A stretch of DNA of 64,000 nt from Monoplex corrugatus (taxonomy: Eukaryota; Mollusca; Gastropoda; Littorinimorpha; Ranellidae): NCBI GenBank assembly GCA_030674185.1, contig JAPXFY010000026.1:32967167-33031166 (forward strand), in the 5' to 3' direction. The notes beneath the pieces were generated by a model, which saw only the letters and a program-made list of their open reading frames with translations, made no database searches and was not told the DNA's origin. This document shows positions 34,557 to 48,693 of this stretch, in pieces (position 1 is the stretch's first letter; every line of letters begins with the position of its first letter). A program made the translations under genes and the position numbers.

Positions 34557-37377
34557 TGTAACAGAGTGCCTTGCTCTGTTACGATCTTTCCCCATTTACC
34601 TACAACGCTCAAAGGCAACACCGTGTAGCGTGCTTGTCTAGATCAAAAACGCCTTGCATTCTCTTGGCCTAATTATACTGGTATTTCACAGCCTCTGCCT
34701 ATCCATAGCTATGCGTTAATCATTCCAAATATCTAACCAGTACATGACGCATATACATTGTAGATAACACACTGCTAAACAATTAGCAGATCTACAATGT
34801 GTACATGTACTCTAAAGCATGCCTACGACAAGATTTTGTCGTCATCTCCAGTCAGTATAGGGGGGCCTGTAGTCGAGTGGTTAGAGCGCTCGTCTGCGGT
34901 GCGGAAGGTCGGTGGTTCGAATCCGCTAAACGCTGGTTCGATTTTTCCGGCCTGAAAACTCCCTCTGTCCACCCAGCAGTGAATGGGTACCTGACTTCGG
35001 TCGGGGGAGGTTTAAAAAAGGCGGCGAAAGGAGAGGGATGGGCTCCGCCTTTCATAATGCCGTGCCCTAGACACGGTGAATCTTTAACAGTTCACCGCCC
35101 CTACGGCCATATTGACCATGGGACCTTTAACCTTTAACCTTTTTAAACCAGTCAGTATTATGTTGTAGTTTTACAGAACGTAGAGGGGGCCTTCACTAAT
35201 TTATGCTGCCTTTACTGTAGCATAGAACAATCGCCGTGTAATTGCCGGCGGGAACACTCAGACAATGACCGCAGGGCGCGTCTGTCTCAACCGCCCTAGG
35301 TATTTGTGGCTCGATAGCGATCACATACCCACTCGCGAAACTGCGGGACAATGACCAGCGTTTCACTTGTGTGTACTGACGCGCTGCGTTAAAACTACAC
35401 ACCAAGTGTTGATTTATTAATTAGGTGAGAACAACCAATCAAACCTTGCCATCTGAAAGGTTTGAGATTTGAAAATATAACCATCATGCTCTGTTCCCAG
35501 AGTACAAATTAACAAGGCGCATCATAGCGTGTGCTTTTCCACCGCCACTCTCAGTCTCACCAGAGGTGCCCTTTCCTGCCACCACTCTTGGTTTCACAGC
35601 AGGTGATCAACTTCATGGCGTTACTGTAGTAAGTTTTGGATTTTTATCACTTTATTATTCATTGTCATTTGCAGTAAGCTTAGGGACTTTAAGGTCTCTT
35701 ATTTCTTTAGATTCTAGCTCAAGTCTATTGAGTACCGCGCTAGATTTGCAGAATTCACACAGCGAGAAAATATGTTTTGATCTAAACAATGTGCTATCTC
35801 ACAAGATCTGTAGCACTTAGCGTGGCGGCCACCATTGTAAAGATGGGACTGAGGTTTAAATGTAATAACCACTATAGATTTAGCCCCTATTTTCATGTGG
35901 CTATTGTAGGACTATTGACAACCATATTCTGCCAAAAGCAAAGATGTGATGCAATGTTGTGCAGAGCAAGAGTATTTTATACTTGACAAGGTTGTATTCA
36001 CATACTGACATGATGACTGATGAAACACGTGCTCAGCTAATTGATCTGTTTGATGTATCCCTTATCTGATCAGCACCACTGATAATCATGTAGGCCTATA
36101 GAGTGTTGTTTTGGTGATATGGTCTAATAGTAATATGCTATACTATTTTGTTATCATTGCCTCTAGCACTTGATCTAGAATTATACTTAATCACATAGAG
36201 AATGGGTAAAGATTACTCAAGTGTGTTGTTCTCTCAACACTGCTGACTGCCATTTGATTAGGTGCTGTTTGTGATGACATAGTTCTCATTGTCAAATAGG
36301 CCTACTATGTCATCACCACTGAATATTAACTGTCTGAAAGCTACCAGGATGCAATGCATTATTGTGCACTATTTTATACTTGATAATGTTGTATGTGTGT
36401 ACATAATGGTAGTTGATGAAACATGTGCTCGGCGAATTGATCCAATTGTTGTATCCCTTGTCTGCTCAGCACCACCACTAATCATTATTGAATGTTGCTT
36501 TGATGACATAGCTTAATTAGTAATATGCTATGCTATTTTGTCATCACTATCTCTAGCACTAGACATAGAATTACACATAACTACATGGAGCAAATATTTA
36601 ATGGATGACTCAAGTGTGTTGACTGCTATTCAATAAGGTAGACCTACTGTTTGTGACGACAGCTCCCATAGTCAAATACTATGTTTGTCGTCACCACTGA
36701 ATATTAACTGTCCAATAGCTGCCCACTCAGATGTTATGTTACAACTTACTCTGCCCATGGCAGCCAAACAGCTTAATATGACTGTGCATTATTTTGCCAG
36801 TACATTATTGAAAGTCTACTCTGTGCTAATGCTATTGAACAAGCACTATGGTAGTTACCCTCAACTTATCAAAGGGTTACTCAAAGTTTTGTTATCAATT
36901 ATTTGTTCCGTGATTACAAGTGCTAGCGCTTTTGAGTGTTAATATCGACAACACATATTTTGGTATAATGTAGTAGTTCTTTACACAACATTTTGTTATC
37001 AATTATTTGTTGCATGTTTACAAATGCAAGTGCTTTTGTTTGTAAATGTAGACATCTTCTGTTAGAATGTAGTAGTTCACTCTTGTACATTGACATTGTT
37101 ATTTCACAAAATGTGTACTTTGTCATTGTATTTATGAAACCTATTTTGTGTCTTACAGGCACTGTCTTCTTTGGTGTCTTCTTTGATGTCTTTTTCTTAC
37201 ACGTCTTCCTTCTTCCTTCTTACCTATCTCCTTCCTCGTCTTCTTTTCTCAATAATAAAGAGTCAAGTAGCAAAACGAGGACTTGTCTTTTGATTGAGAG
37301 ACTTCCCTTTCTGCTCTGGATTCAAACGACTACCACAGCAACCATCACCAAACCCCTTAATCCACTCATCCATCACA
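34557..37377 (+). mobile_element. LTR, copy 2, carrying a SINE
   Basis: Full left end TGTAACAGAG. A perfect 9-bp inverted repeat (GTAACAGAG 34558-34566, CTCTGTTAC 34574-34582) with a 7-nt loop follows at once. Without the inserted SINE the LTR is about 2.52 kb. AATAAA lies near the right end (about 37255), and the end is '...catcaca' at 37377. Confidence 0.7.
34859..35147 (+). mobile_element. tRNA-derived SINE, 289 bp, with 11-bp TSD
   Basis: It has a pol III A box TAGTCGAGTGG (34870-34880) and B box GGTTCGAATCC (34914-34924). A non-tRNA body with 'cagcagtgaatgggtacctg' and a 3' tail of CCTTTAA repeats follow. CCAGTCAGTAT flanks both sides (34848-34858 and 35148-35158). The empty site is visible in the other LTR copies, for example around 24400. 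Pol III boxes plus TSD plus tail define a SINE rather than a tRNA gene. Confidence 0.9.
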
Positions 37378-37379
37378 CC

Positions 37380-37397
37380 TGGCGCTGCGAGCAGGAT
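37380..37397 (+). other. Primer-binding site candidate, copy 2
   Basis: TGGCGCTGCGAGCAGGAT, the apparent intact form, two bases after the LTR end. Confidence 0.5.
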
Positions 37398-37462
37398 CCA
37401 GATTCGGAAAGGGAACAAAAAAACAAGAAGACAGTGCTGCAGATTTATCAAGTTGCCAAACC

Positions 37463-38111
37463 ATGTCAACAACACGGCTCTACAAGCTACCAAAGCTGTC
37501 AGGCGACGAAGGCACCTCGGTAACCGACGACTTTATCCAGGAGGCCAAGCTTATTCTTCAGCTCCAGCCCCTGGATGACAAAGCAGCTGCCCTCTGGCTC
37601 ATATCATCGTTAGAGGGCCCAGCTCGTCGGGAGGTGCTATGGCAACCAACGGCAAGAGTGGACACTCCAGACAAGATCCTGAAGATCATCCAGGACAACT
37701 GGGGTGAGCAGAGGGACTCCACAGGGTTTTGGTGAATCTGTCACAGAGTATGCCACTAGACTTTGGACTCAGTGGAACAAGGTGAACCAAGTACAGATTG
37801 ACAGCCCTCTCTCAGAGAATGTCTTGAGGGACCCTTCGCCAATGGCCTACAGCCAACAGCCCTCACGAGGGACATCAAGCGGTATATTCGGGACCGCTGT
37901 GATGTGTCCTTCGAAGGAGCCCAGAGAGAAGCCCAGCGCTGGGTACGGGAAGATGGCACCCAGGAGTCCTCAGCCCAACTAGCAGTAACATTGGAATACA
38001 ATGCCACACTGGCACGGCTGGAAGCACAGATAGCAGATCTCACCACCAAATTCGAAAGACGGCAGGACACGACCACACTAAACCACCTACTTCTAGTAGA
38101 CCCATCACAAA
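37463..38111 (+). pseudogene. Truncated gag, copy 2
   Basis: It has the same start and first frame as copy 1, ending GFW-stop at 37735. It has an additional one-base loss (gggacccttcgcc) that shifts the second part again (LRDPSPMAYSQQP) and stops at 37982. The 'attcgaaag' and 'acactaaaccac' changes are shared only with copy 4 at 55922. Confidence 0.75.
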
Positions 38112-38220
38112 TAAAGGGCTTAATTCCATATATCAACGTCACTACTTTTGACCTTGCACATGTACATACATCCACAGATGTAGACATATACACGCACGCG
38201 TACACGTTCATTTATTCATG

Positions 38221-38277
<57 letters not shown>

Positions 38278-39510
38278 ACGAACAGTTCGCACGCATACGC
38301 GCACACACCCACATACATAAACACACACACACACAACACACAAAGCACAACAAAAGCACGCACACGAGAACACACAAGCACGTACACACGCAAGCGCGCA
38401 CACACACAAGCACGCACACATACACAAGCACGCACATCACAAGCACGCACGCAAACCACAAGCACGCACACATACACACACAAGCACGCACACCACAAGC
38501 ACGCACACCACAAGCACGCACACACAAGCACGCACACATACACACACAAGCACGTACACACAAGCGCGCACACACACAAGCACGCAACACACACACGCAC
38601 GTACACACACACACACTACAATGTTATGTCTAAGGTCTTTTTTTCCAGTTACCTAACAATACCACATCAGCAACAATATTTCATGGGGACTTTTGACAGA
38701 AAAATGGACATGAATCCTATGTGCACGACAATATATCATCTCACAGCATTCATAAAAATGAAGACGAAAAACCCATGTTATTTGTTTTGTTTAAAGCCCA
38801 ACCGACTGCGTAGAGCCATATCAGGGCTATAACCGTTTCAAAAGAAAACAACCAGGGGGGGGGGGGGGGGGGGGCGGGGAGGCGAGAGGGGAGAAACAAA
38901 AAAAGCTAAATACACATATCAGTTCATTCGTGCACATACTCTAAGGAGGTACCCCTAGCGTTGACCACTCCGTCCAATTTATCACACTGCGGATTTAAAA
39001 AACATACTTGAATGTAAGTTTAAGCATCAGGACACTAAAACATAACAGGCCTAAATCACCTAAAATTGTTTCCGCATATTTCTATTTCCCTAGAGCCAAA
39101 AATGCACCGAATACATGTATCCAATTATCAATCCCAAAACAAAGTGCGTAAGACAATCGAACACATACAGGTGAACGGACTAGCAAGACAAACCGATAGG
39201 GACAAATGACAAAAAACAAAGGAACAAGGAAGAAACAGAGTGACAGGAAAGAGGAACTTTCTAGCACACAATTTCCAGAAGGCAGAGATACCATTTATAC
39301 TGAAAGAGCCCACGGCATCCCCACGGGAGACTGTGGTATAGCAACAGCAATGGTTATAACGTGGTATGGTCCACAGCAATGTTTGTTTTATGGAATGTGA
39401 ACACAGGTGTTTCAGTTCAGTTCAGTTCATATTGCTCATAGCCCAGCCGACTACTAGAGCCATATCAGGGCTAACACCACGTTAAAATAATATAAAAAAG
39501 GACAACTCGT
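38112..39510. repeat. Unit U4, alpha half
   Basis: Head with 'ggcttaattcc' (one G lost), CA block with duplicated caccacaagcacg pieces, tail at 38795-38835, G-rich tract at 38855-38891, segment G at 38908-39410, family I tail. Confidence 0.85.
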
Positions 39511-39566
39511 TAACAGTGATGGTTATATTGTGGCATGTCAACAGCAATGGTTATATTGTGGCATAT
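39511..39566. repeat. 28-bp minisatellite array 6, 2 units
   Basis: The minimum: the TAACAGTGATGG start unit and one standard unit. Confidence 0.95.
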
Positions 39567-39894
39567 CATTGTTATTGTTATTTTTGTTTAAAGCCCAGCC
39601 GACTGCGTAGTCATATGCCATTCAGAAGCAATAATACAATATATACATATATATACAATATATATATATATATATATATATAATGTATGTGTGTGTAGGT
39701 GTGTATACATACACACATATATATATCTATATATATATATATATACACACACATAATATGTGTGTATATATATATACATATATACATATAATGAATTCTA
39801 TATATCAACGTCAGTACTTACCTTGCACATATACACACACGCCCTCACACGTGTGTACATATTACAATGACTCGTACACGCTCATGTATTCATG

Positions 39895-39929
<35 letters not shown>

Positions 39930-40887
39930 GCACACACACGCACACACACACACACACACACGCACACACACGCACGCACAGTTCGCACACCACACACACA
40001 CACACACACAATCACACACACAATCACAGACACACACATACTCGCAAGCACGCAGACTTGAACGCACACACACACAAGCATGCACACACCACAAGCACGC
40101 ATACACACACAGACAACACACACAAACACAAACACACGTGCGCGCACACACACACGCAAGCACGCACACACACAAGCACGCAAACACAAACACATCCACG
40201 CACAAGCACGCACACACACAAGCACGCACATATACAAGCACGCACACACACACACACACCATTTCAGTCTTATGTCTAAGGTCTTTTTTTCCAGTTACCT
40301 AAACACAATACCACATCAGCAACAATATTTCATGGGGACTTTTTACAGAAAAATTGACATGAATCATATCGGCACGACAATATACTACCCCATGGTATTT
40401 AAAAAAAATTTAAAAAAAGGAAAACCTGTGTTGTCATTTTTGTTTAAAGCCCAAACGACTGTGCAGAGCCATATCAGGGCTATAACCGTTTCAAAAGATT
40501 ACTTCACCACAAACAAAAAGCAAAAAAGAAAAAAAAACAAAGCTAAGTATACCTATACAAACACACACATTTGCTTGTAATATTGATTCTAATGTATAAA
40601 TGTTTAAATATATATATGCAGGAAGCTGGTGGATAGGGTGACGGCGTCAAAGGGTTAAAGTTTTTCCTTTAAGGTCATGGCTGACAATGCAGGGTGCTAA
40701 TGAAGAGGGTGCAGGATTCAAAGGGTTAAGACAATTGTCAATAAGGACGTGGGATATTATTGCCATGTCAATTCATTGATTACTCCATGCCATTTAGAAG
40801 CAATATCACAAGCAAGTGTTTATATACATACATATGTATATACCTACAAATATACATTATATATATATATATCTGTATACATACATT

Positions 40888-40932
<45 letters not shown>

Positions 40933-40934
40933 GG
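39567..40934. repeat. U4 beta half with spacer S
   Basis: Hub at 39650-39790, beta monomer from 39795, an A-run interrupted by TTT (about 40402-40418), tail at 40445-40490, spacer S at 40618-40813, AT tract. Confidence 0.85.
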
Positions 40935-43505
40935 TGTAACAGAGTGCCTTGCTCTGTTACGATCTTTCCCCATTTACCTACAACGCTCAAAGGCAACACC
41001 GTGTAGCGTGCTTGTCTAGATCAAAAACGCCTTGCATTCTCTTGGCCTAATTATACTGGTATTTCACAGCCTCTGCCTATCCATAGCTATGCATTAATCA
41101 TTCCAAATATCTAACCAGTACATGACGCATATACATTGTAGATAACACACTGCTAAACAATTAGCAGATCTACAATGTGTACATGTACTCTAAAGCAGGC
41201 CTACGACAAGATTTTGTTGTCATCTCCAGTCAGTATTATGTTGTAGTTTTACAAAACGTAGAGGGGGCCTTCACTAATTTATGCTGCCTTTACTGTAGCA
41301 TTATAGAACAATCGCCGTGTAATTGCCAGCGGGAACACTCAGACAATGACCGCAGGGCGCGTCTGTCTCAACCGCCCTAGGTATTTGTGGCTCGATAGCG
41401 AGCACATACCCACTCGCGAAACTGCCGGACAATGACCAGCGTTTCACTTGTGTATACTGACGCGCTGCGTTAAAACTACACACAAAGTGTTGATTTATTA
41501 ATTAGGTGAGAACAACCAATCAGACCTTGCCATCTGAAAGGTTTGAGATTTGAAAATATGACCATCATGCTCTGTTCCCAGAGTACAAATTAACAAGGCG
41601 CATCATAGCGTGTGCTTTTCCACCGCCACTCTCAGTCTCACCAGAGGTGCCCTTTCCTGCCACCACTCTTGGTTTCACAGCAGGTGATCAACTTCATGGC
41701 GTTACTGTAGTAAGTTCTGGATTTTTATCACTTTATTATTCATTGTCATTTGCAGTAAGCTTAGGGACTTTAAGGTCTCTTATTTCTTTAGATTCTAGCT
41801 CAAGTCTATTGAGTACCGCGCTAGATTTGCAGAATTCGCACAGCGAGAAAATATGTTTTGATCTAAACAATGTGCTATCTCACAAGATCTGTACCACTTA
41901 GCGTGGCGGCCACCATTGTAAAGATGGGACTGAGGTTTAAATGTAATAACCACTATAGATTTAGCCCCTATTTTCATGTGGCTATTGTAGGACTATTGAC
42001 AACCATATTCTGCCCAAAGCAAAGATGTGATGCACTGTTATGCAGAGGAAGAGTATTTTATACTTGACAAGGTTGTATTCACATACTGACATGATGAAAC
42101 ACGTGCTCAGCTAATTGATCTGTTTGATGTATCCCTTATCTGATCAGCACCACTGATAATCATGTAGGCCTATAGAGTGTTGTTTTGGTGACATGGTCTA
42201 ATAGTAATATGCTAAACTATTTTGTTATTGCCTCTAGCACTTGATCTAGAATTATACTTAATCACATAGAGATAATGGGTAATAGATTACTCAAGTGTGT
42301 TGTTCTCTCAACACTGCTGACTGCCATTTGATTAGGTGCTGTTTGTGATGACATAGTTCTCATTGTCAAATAGGCCTACTATGTCATCACCACTGAATAT
42401 TAACTGTCTGAAAGCTACCAGGATGCAATGCATTATTGTGCAATATTTTATACTTGATAATGTTGTATGTGTGTACATAATGGTAGTTGATGAAACATGT
42501 GCTCGGCGAATTGATCCAATTGTTGTATCCCTTGTCTGCTCAGCACCACCACTAATCATTACTGAATGTTGCTTTGATGACATAGCTTAATTAGTAATAT
42601 GCTATGCTATTTTGTCATCACTATCTCTAGCACTAGACATAGAATTACACATAACTACATGGAGCAAATATTTAATGGATGACTCAAGTGTGTTGACTGC
42701 TATTCAATAAGGTAGACCAACTGTTTGTGACGACAGCTCCCATAGTCAAATACTATGTTTGTCGTCACCACTGAATATTAACTGTCCAATAGCTGCCCAC
42801 TCAGATGTTATGTTACAACTTACTCTGCCCATGGCAGCCAAACAGCTATATGACTGTGCATTATTTTGCCAGTACATTATTGAAAGTCTACTCTGTGCTA
42901 ATGCTATTGAACAAGCAGTATGGTAGTTACCCTCAACTTATCAAAGGGTTACTCAAGTTTTGTTATCAATTATTTGTTCCGTGATTACAAGTGCTAGTGC
43001 TTTTGAGTGCTAATATCGACAACACATATTTTGGTATAATGTAGTAGTTCTTTACACAACATTTTGTTATCAATTATTTGTTGCATGTTTACAAATGCTA
43101 GTGCTTTTGTTTGTAAATGTAGACATCTTCTGTTAGAATGTAGTAGTTCACTCTTGTACATTGACATTGTTATTTCACAAAATGTGTACTTTGTCATTGT
43201 ATTTATGAAACCTATTTTGTGTCTTACAGGCACTGTCTTCTTTGGTGTCTTCTTTGATGTTTTCTTTTTACACGTCTTCCTTCTTCCTTCTTACCTGTCT
43301 CCTTCCTCGTCTTCTTTTCTCAATAATAAAGAGTCAAGTAGCAAAACGAGGACTTGTCTTTTGATTGAGAGACTTCCCTTTCTGCTCTGGATTCAAAGGA
43401 CCATCACAGCAACCATCACCAAACACCTTAACCCACTCATCCATCTCACCTGGCGCTGCGATTCATCACCCTCACTTACCCCCCTTAACCACTGAGTCCA
43501 TCACA
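40935..43505 (+). mobile_element. LTR, copy 3, with duplicated right end
   Basis: Full TGTAACAGAG start and hairpin, no SINE. At the right end the LTR-end/PBS sequence occurs twice: TGGCGCTGCG at 43451 and again at 43508, separated by a 'cactgagtccatcaca' type spacer. This is a local duplication of about 57 bp. Confidence 0.7.
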
Positions 43506-43590
43506 CCTGGCGCTGCGAGCAAGATCCAGATTCGGAAAGGGAACAAGAAAACAAGAAGACAGTGCTGCAGATTCATCAAGTTGCCAAACC

Positions 43591-44247
43591 ATGTCAACAC
43601 CACGGCTCTACAAGCTACCAAAGCTGTCAGGCGACGAAGGCACCTCGGTAACCGACGACTTTATCCAGGAGGCCAAGCTTATTCTTCAGCTCCAGCCCTG
43701 GATGACAAAGCAGCTGCCCTCTGGCTCATATCATCGTTAGAGGGCCCAGCTCGTCGGGAGGTGCTATGGCAACCAACGGCAAGAGTGGACACTCCAGACA
43801 AGATCCTGAAGATCATCCAGAACAACTGGGGTGACCGGAGGGACTCCACAGGGTTTTGGTGAATCTGTCACAGAGTATGCCACTAGACTTTGGACTCAGT
43901 GGAACAAGGTGAACCAAGTACAGATTGACAGCCCTCTCTCAGAGAATGTCTTGAGGGACACCTTCGCCAATGGCCTACAGCCAACAGCCCTCAAGAGGGA
44001 CATCAAGCGGTATATTCGGGACCACTGTGATGTGTCCTTCGAAGGAGCCCAGAGAGAAGCCCAGCGCTGGGTACGGGAAGATGGCACCCAGGAGTCCCCA
44101 GCCCAACAAGCGGTAACATTGGAATACAATGCCACACTGGCACGGCTGGAAGCACAGATAGCAGACCTCATCACCAAATTAGAAAGACGGCAGGACACGA
44201 CCACACCTAAACCATCTCCTACTTCTAGTAGACCCATCACAATATAA
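43591..44247 (+). pseudogene. Truncated gag, copy 3
   Basis: MSTPRLYKLPKLSGDE start. A C-run is one base shorter (ctccagccctgg) than in copy 5 and breaks the first frame early. The usual mid-gag frame change is present, and the second frame runs to 44247. Confidence 0.75.
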
Positions 44248-44356
44248 AGGGCTTGAATTCCATATATCAACGTCAGTACTTTTGACCTTGCACATGTACA
44301 TACATCCACAGATGTGGACACATATACACGCACGCGTACACGTTCATTTATTCATG

Positions 44357-44396
<40 letters not shown>

Positions 44397-45668
44397 ACAC
44401 ACACACACACGAACGAACAGTTCGCACGCATAACGCGCACACACCCACATACATAAACACACACACACACCACACAAACACAAAGCACAACAAAAGCACG
44501 CACACGAGAACACACAAGCACGTACACACGCAAGCGCGCACACACACAAGCACACATACACAAGCACGCACATCACAAGCACGCACGCAAACCACAAGCA
44601 CGCACACACACAAGCACGCACACATACACACACAAGCACGCACACCACAAGCACGCACACACAAGCACGCACACATACACACACAAGCACGTACACACAA
44701 GCGCGCACACACACAAGCACGCACACACACACGCACGTACACACTACGCGCACACACACACACACACACTACAATGTTATGTCTAAGGTCTTTTTTTCCA
44801 GTTACCTAACAATACCACATCAGCAACAATATTTCATGGGGACTTTTGACAGAAAAATGGACATGAATCCTATGTGTACGACAATATATCATCTCACAGC
44901 ATTCATAAAAATGAAGACGGAAAACCCATGTTATTTGTTATTTTTGTTTAAAGCCCAACCGACTGCGTAGAGCCATATCAGGGCTATAACTGTTTCAAAA
45001 GAAAAACAACCGGGGGGGGGGGGGGGAGGGGGGAGAGGGGAGAAACAAAAAGAAATCTAAATACACATATCAGTTCATTCGTGCACATACTCTAAGGAGG
45101 TGCCCTAGCGTTGACCACTCCGTCCAATTTATCACACTGCGGATTTAAAAAACATTTCAATATAAGTTTAAGCATCAGGACACTAACATAAAAACAAGCC
45201 TAAATCACCTAAAATTGTTTCCGCATATTTCTATTTCCCATGAGTCAAAAATGCACCGAATACATGTATCCAATTATCAATCCCAAAACAAAGTGCGTAA
45301 GACAATCGAACACATACAGGTGAACGGACCAGCAAGACAAACCGATAGAGACAAATGACAAAATAAAAGGAACAAGGCACAAACAGAGCGACAGGAAAGA
45401 GGAACTTTCTAGCACACAATTTCCAGAAGGCAGAGATACCATTTATACTGAAAGAGCCCTCGGCATCCCCACGGGAGACTGTGGTATAGCAACAGCAATG
45501 GTTATAACGTGTTATGTCGACAGCCATGCTTGTTTTATGGAATGTGAACACAGATGGTTCAGTTCAGTTCAGTTCATATTGCTCATAGCCCAGCCGACTA
45601 CTAGAGCCATATCAGGGCTAACACCACGTCACAAAAAAAAGAAAAAAAAAGAAAAAAGGACAACTCGT
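44248..45668. repeat. Unit U5, alpha half
   Basis: Alpha monomer with CCA interruptions in the CA run, tail at 44950-44990, G-rich tract at 45012-45040, segment G at 45058-45555, (CAGTT)n and family I tail at 45555-45668. Confidence 0.85.
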
Positions 45669-45752
45669 TAACAGTGATGGTTACATCGTGGCATATCAAC
45701 AGCAATGGTTATATTGTGGCATATCAACAGCAATGGTTATATTGTGGCATAT
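45669..45752. repeat. 28-bp minisatellite array 7, 3 units
   Basis: Three complete units. Confidence 0.95.
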
Positions 45753-45871
45753 TGTTATTGGTATTTTTGTTTAAAAGCCCAGCCGACTGCGTAGTCACAT
45801 CATGCCATTCAGAAGCAATAATACAATATATATATATATATATATATACATGTGTGTGTGTGTGTGTGTGT

Positions 45872-45951
<80 letters not shown>

Positions 45952-46969
45952 AAAAATTCCATATATCAACGTCAGTACTCATCACCTTGCACATATACAC
46001 ACACGCTCTCACACGTGTGTACATATTACACGCACTCGTACACGCTCATGTATTCATGTCTATACACGCACACACACACGTACACGCACGCACGTACACC
46101 ACACACGCACGCATATTTCGCACACCACACACAATCACACACATAATCACAAAGACACATACACGCAAGCACGCAGACATGAACACACAAGCACGAACAT
46201 ACACACCACAAGCATGCACACACACCACAAGCACGCATACACATACACACACACACACACGTGCGCGCGCACACACATACACACGCAAGCACACACACCG
46301 CAAGCACACACACCACAAGCACGCACGCACACACACACACATACACATCCACACACAAGCACACACACACACAAGCACGCACATACAGACACACACACAC
46401 ACACACCACTTCAATCTTATGTCTGTCTTTTTCCAGTTACCTAAACAGCAATACCTCATCAGCAACAATATTTCATGGGGACGTTTTACAGAAAAATTGA
46501 CATGAATTCTATGGGCGCGACAATATCCTACCCATGGAATTCAACAACAACAACAACAACAACAAAGAGAAAACCATTGTTAAGTGTTATTTTTGTTTAA
46601 AGCCCAATCGACTGTGTAGAGCCGTATCAGGGCTGTAACTGTTTCAAAACAATACTTCACCACAAACAAACAAACAAACAAAAAACCCATTTGCTTGTAA
46701 TATTGATTTTAATGTATACATGTTTACATATATGCAGGAAGCTGGTGGATAGGGTGACGGAGTCGAAGGGTTAAGTTTTTCTTTTAGGTCATGGCTGACA
46801 ATGCAGGGTGCTAATGGAGAGGGTGCAGGATTGAAAGGGTTAAAATTGTCAATAAGGACGTGGGATATTATTGCCATGTCAATTCATTGATTACTCAATG
46901 CCATTTAGAAGCAATATCACAAGCAATGTTTACTTACATACATATGTATATACCTACCTATATATAAAT
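45753..46969. repeat. U5 beta half with spacer S, no LTR
   Basis: Hub at 45825-45950, beta monomer with 'cgcatatttcgcacacc' in place of the usual cagttcgcac, AAC-repeat instead of poly-A (46542-46565), tail at 46600-46640, spacer S at 46734-46925. It runs directly into the next alpha half. Confidence 0.85.
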
Positions 46970-47165
46970 AAGGCTTTAATTCCATATATCAACGTCAATA
47001 TTTTTTACCTTGCACATATACATCCACACACGTATGCACATACACACGCACGCGTACACGTTCATTTACTGATGTCTACACACACACACACACACACACA
47101 CGCAAGCACGATTGCACAGTTCGCACGAATACGCGCACACACCCACATACACACACACACACACA

Positions 47166-47208
<43 letters not shown>

Positions 47209-48313
47209 GCACAACACAACCACGCACACGAGAACACACACACACACAAGCACGTACACACACAAGCGCACACACACACACAAGCACTAACACATACACA
47301 AACACGCACACCACAAGCACGCACACACGCAAGCACGCACACATACACACACAAGCACGTACACACACACAAGCACGCACACATACATACAAGCACGCCC
47401 AGACACGCACACACACACTACAATGTTATGTCTAAGGTCTTTTTTCCCAGTTACCTAACAATACCACATCAGCAACAATATTTCATGGTGACTTTTTGAC
47501 AGAAAAATGGACATGAATCCTATGTGCGGGACAATATATCATCTCACAGCATTCATAAAAATGAAGACGGTAAAACCCATGTTATTTGTTATTTTTGTTT
47601 AAAGCCCAACCGACTGCGTAGAGCCATATCAGGGCTATAACCGTTTCAAAAGAAAACTTAACCACGGGGGTTAGAGGGGGGAGAAACAGAAAAAGAAAGC
47701 TAAGTACACATATCAGTTCATTCGCGCACATAATCTAAGGAGATGCCCCTAGCGTTGACCACTCCGTCCAATTTATCACACTGCGGATTTAAAAAACTAC
47801 TTGAATATAAGTTTAAGCATCAGGACACTAAAACATAAAAACAGGCCTAAATCACCTAAAATTGTTTCCGCATATTTATATTTCCCTAGAGTCAAAAATG
47901 CACCGAATACATGTATCCAATTATCAATCCCAAAACAAAGTGCGTAAGACAATCGAACACATACAGGTGAACGGACCACAAGACAAAACCGATAGGGAGA
48001 AATGACAAAAAGCAAAGGAACAAGGCAGAAACACAGAGTGGCAGAAAGAGGAACTTTCTAGCACAGAATTTCCAGAAGGCAGAGATACCATTTATACTGA
48101 AAGAGCCCTCGGCATCCCCACGGGAGACTGTGGTATAGCAACAGCAATGGTTATAACGTGGTATGTCCACAGCAATGTTTGTTTTATGGAATATGAACAC
48201 AGATGGTTCAGTTCAGTTCAGTTCAGTTTCATATTGCTCATGAGCCCAGCCGTCTACTAGAGCCATATCAGGGCTAACACCACGTTAAAATAATATAAAA
48301 AAGGACAACTCGT
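46970..48313. repeat. Unit U6, alpha half
   Basis: Head 'aaggctttaattcc', shared only with U7. CA block, tail at 47600-47640, a short G tract at 47666-47682, segment G at 47700-48210, (CAGTT)n and family I tail with a variant centre (gccgtctactag). Confidence 0.85.
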
Positions 48314-48566
48314 TAACAGTGATGGTTACATCGTGGCATATCAACAGCAATGGTTTTTATTGTGGCATGTCAACAGCAATGGTTATATTGTGGCATGACA
48401 ACAGCAATGGTTATATTGTGGCATATCAACAGCAATGGTTATATTGTGGCATATCAACAGCAATGGTTATATTGTGGCATGTCAACAGCAATGGTTATAT
48501 TGTGGCATGTCAACAGCAATGGTTATATTGTGGCATGTCAACAGCAATGGTTATATTGTGGCATGT
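48314..48566. repeat. 28-bp minisatellite array 8, 9 units
   Basis: Nine units. The second has an extra T (ggtttttattg). Confidence 0.95.
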
Positions 48567-48654
48567 CATTGTTATTGTTATTTTTGTTTAAAGCCCAGTC
48601 GACTGCGTAGTCACATCATGCCATTCACAAGCAATAATACAATATATAATATAT

Positions 48655-48693
<39 letters not shown>

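Noticed and set aside
34859..34935. A functional tRNA gene
   Set aside because: A and B boxes are present, but the flanking TSD, 3' tail and non-tRNA body identify a SINE, and no acceptor-stem pairing is evident.
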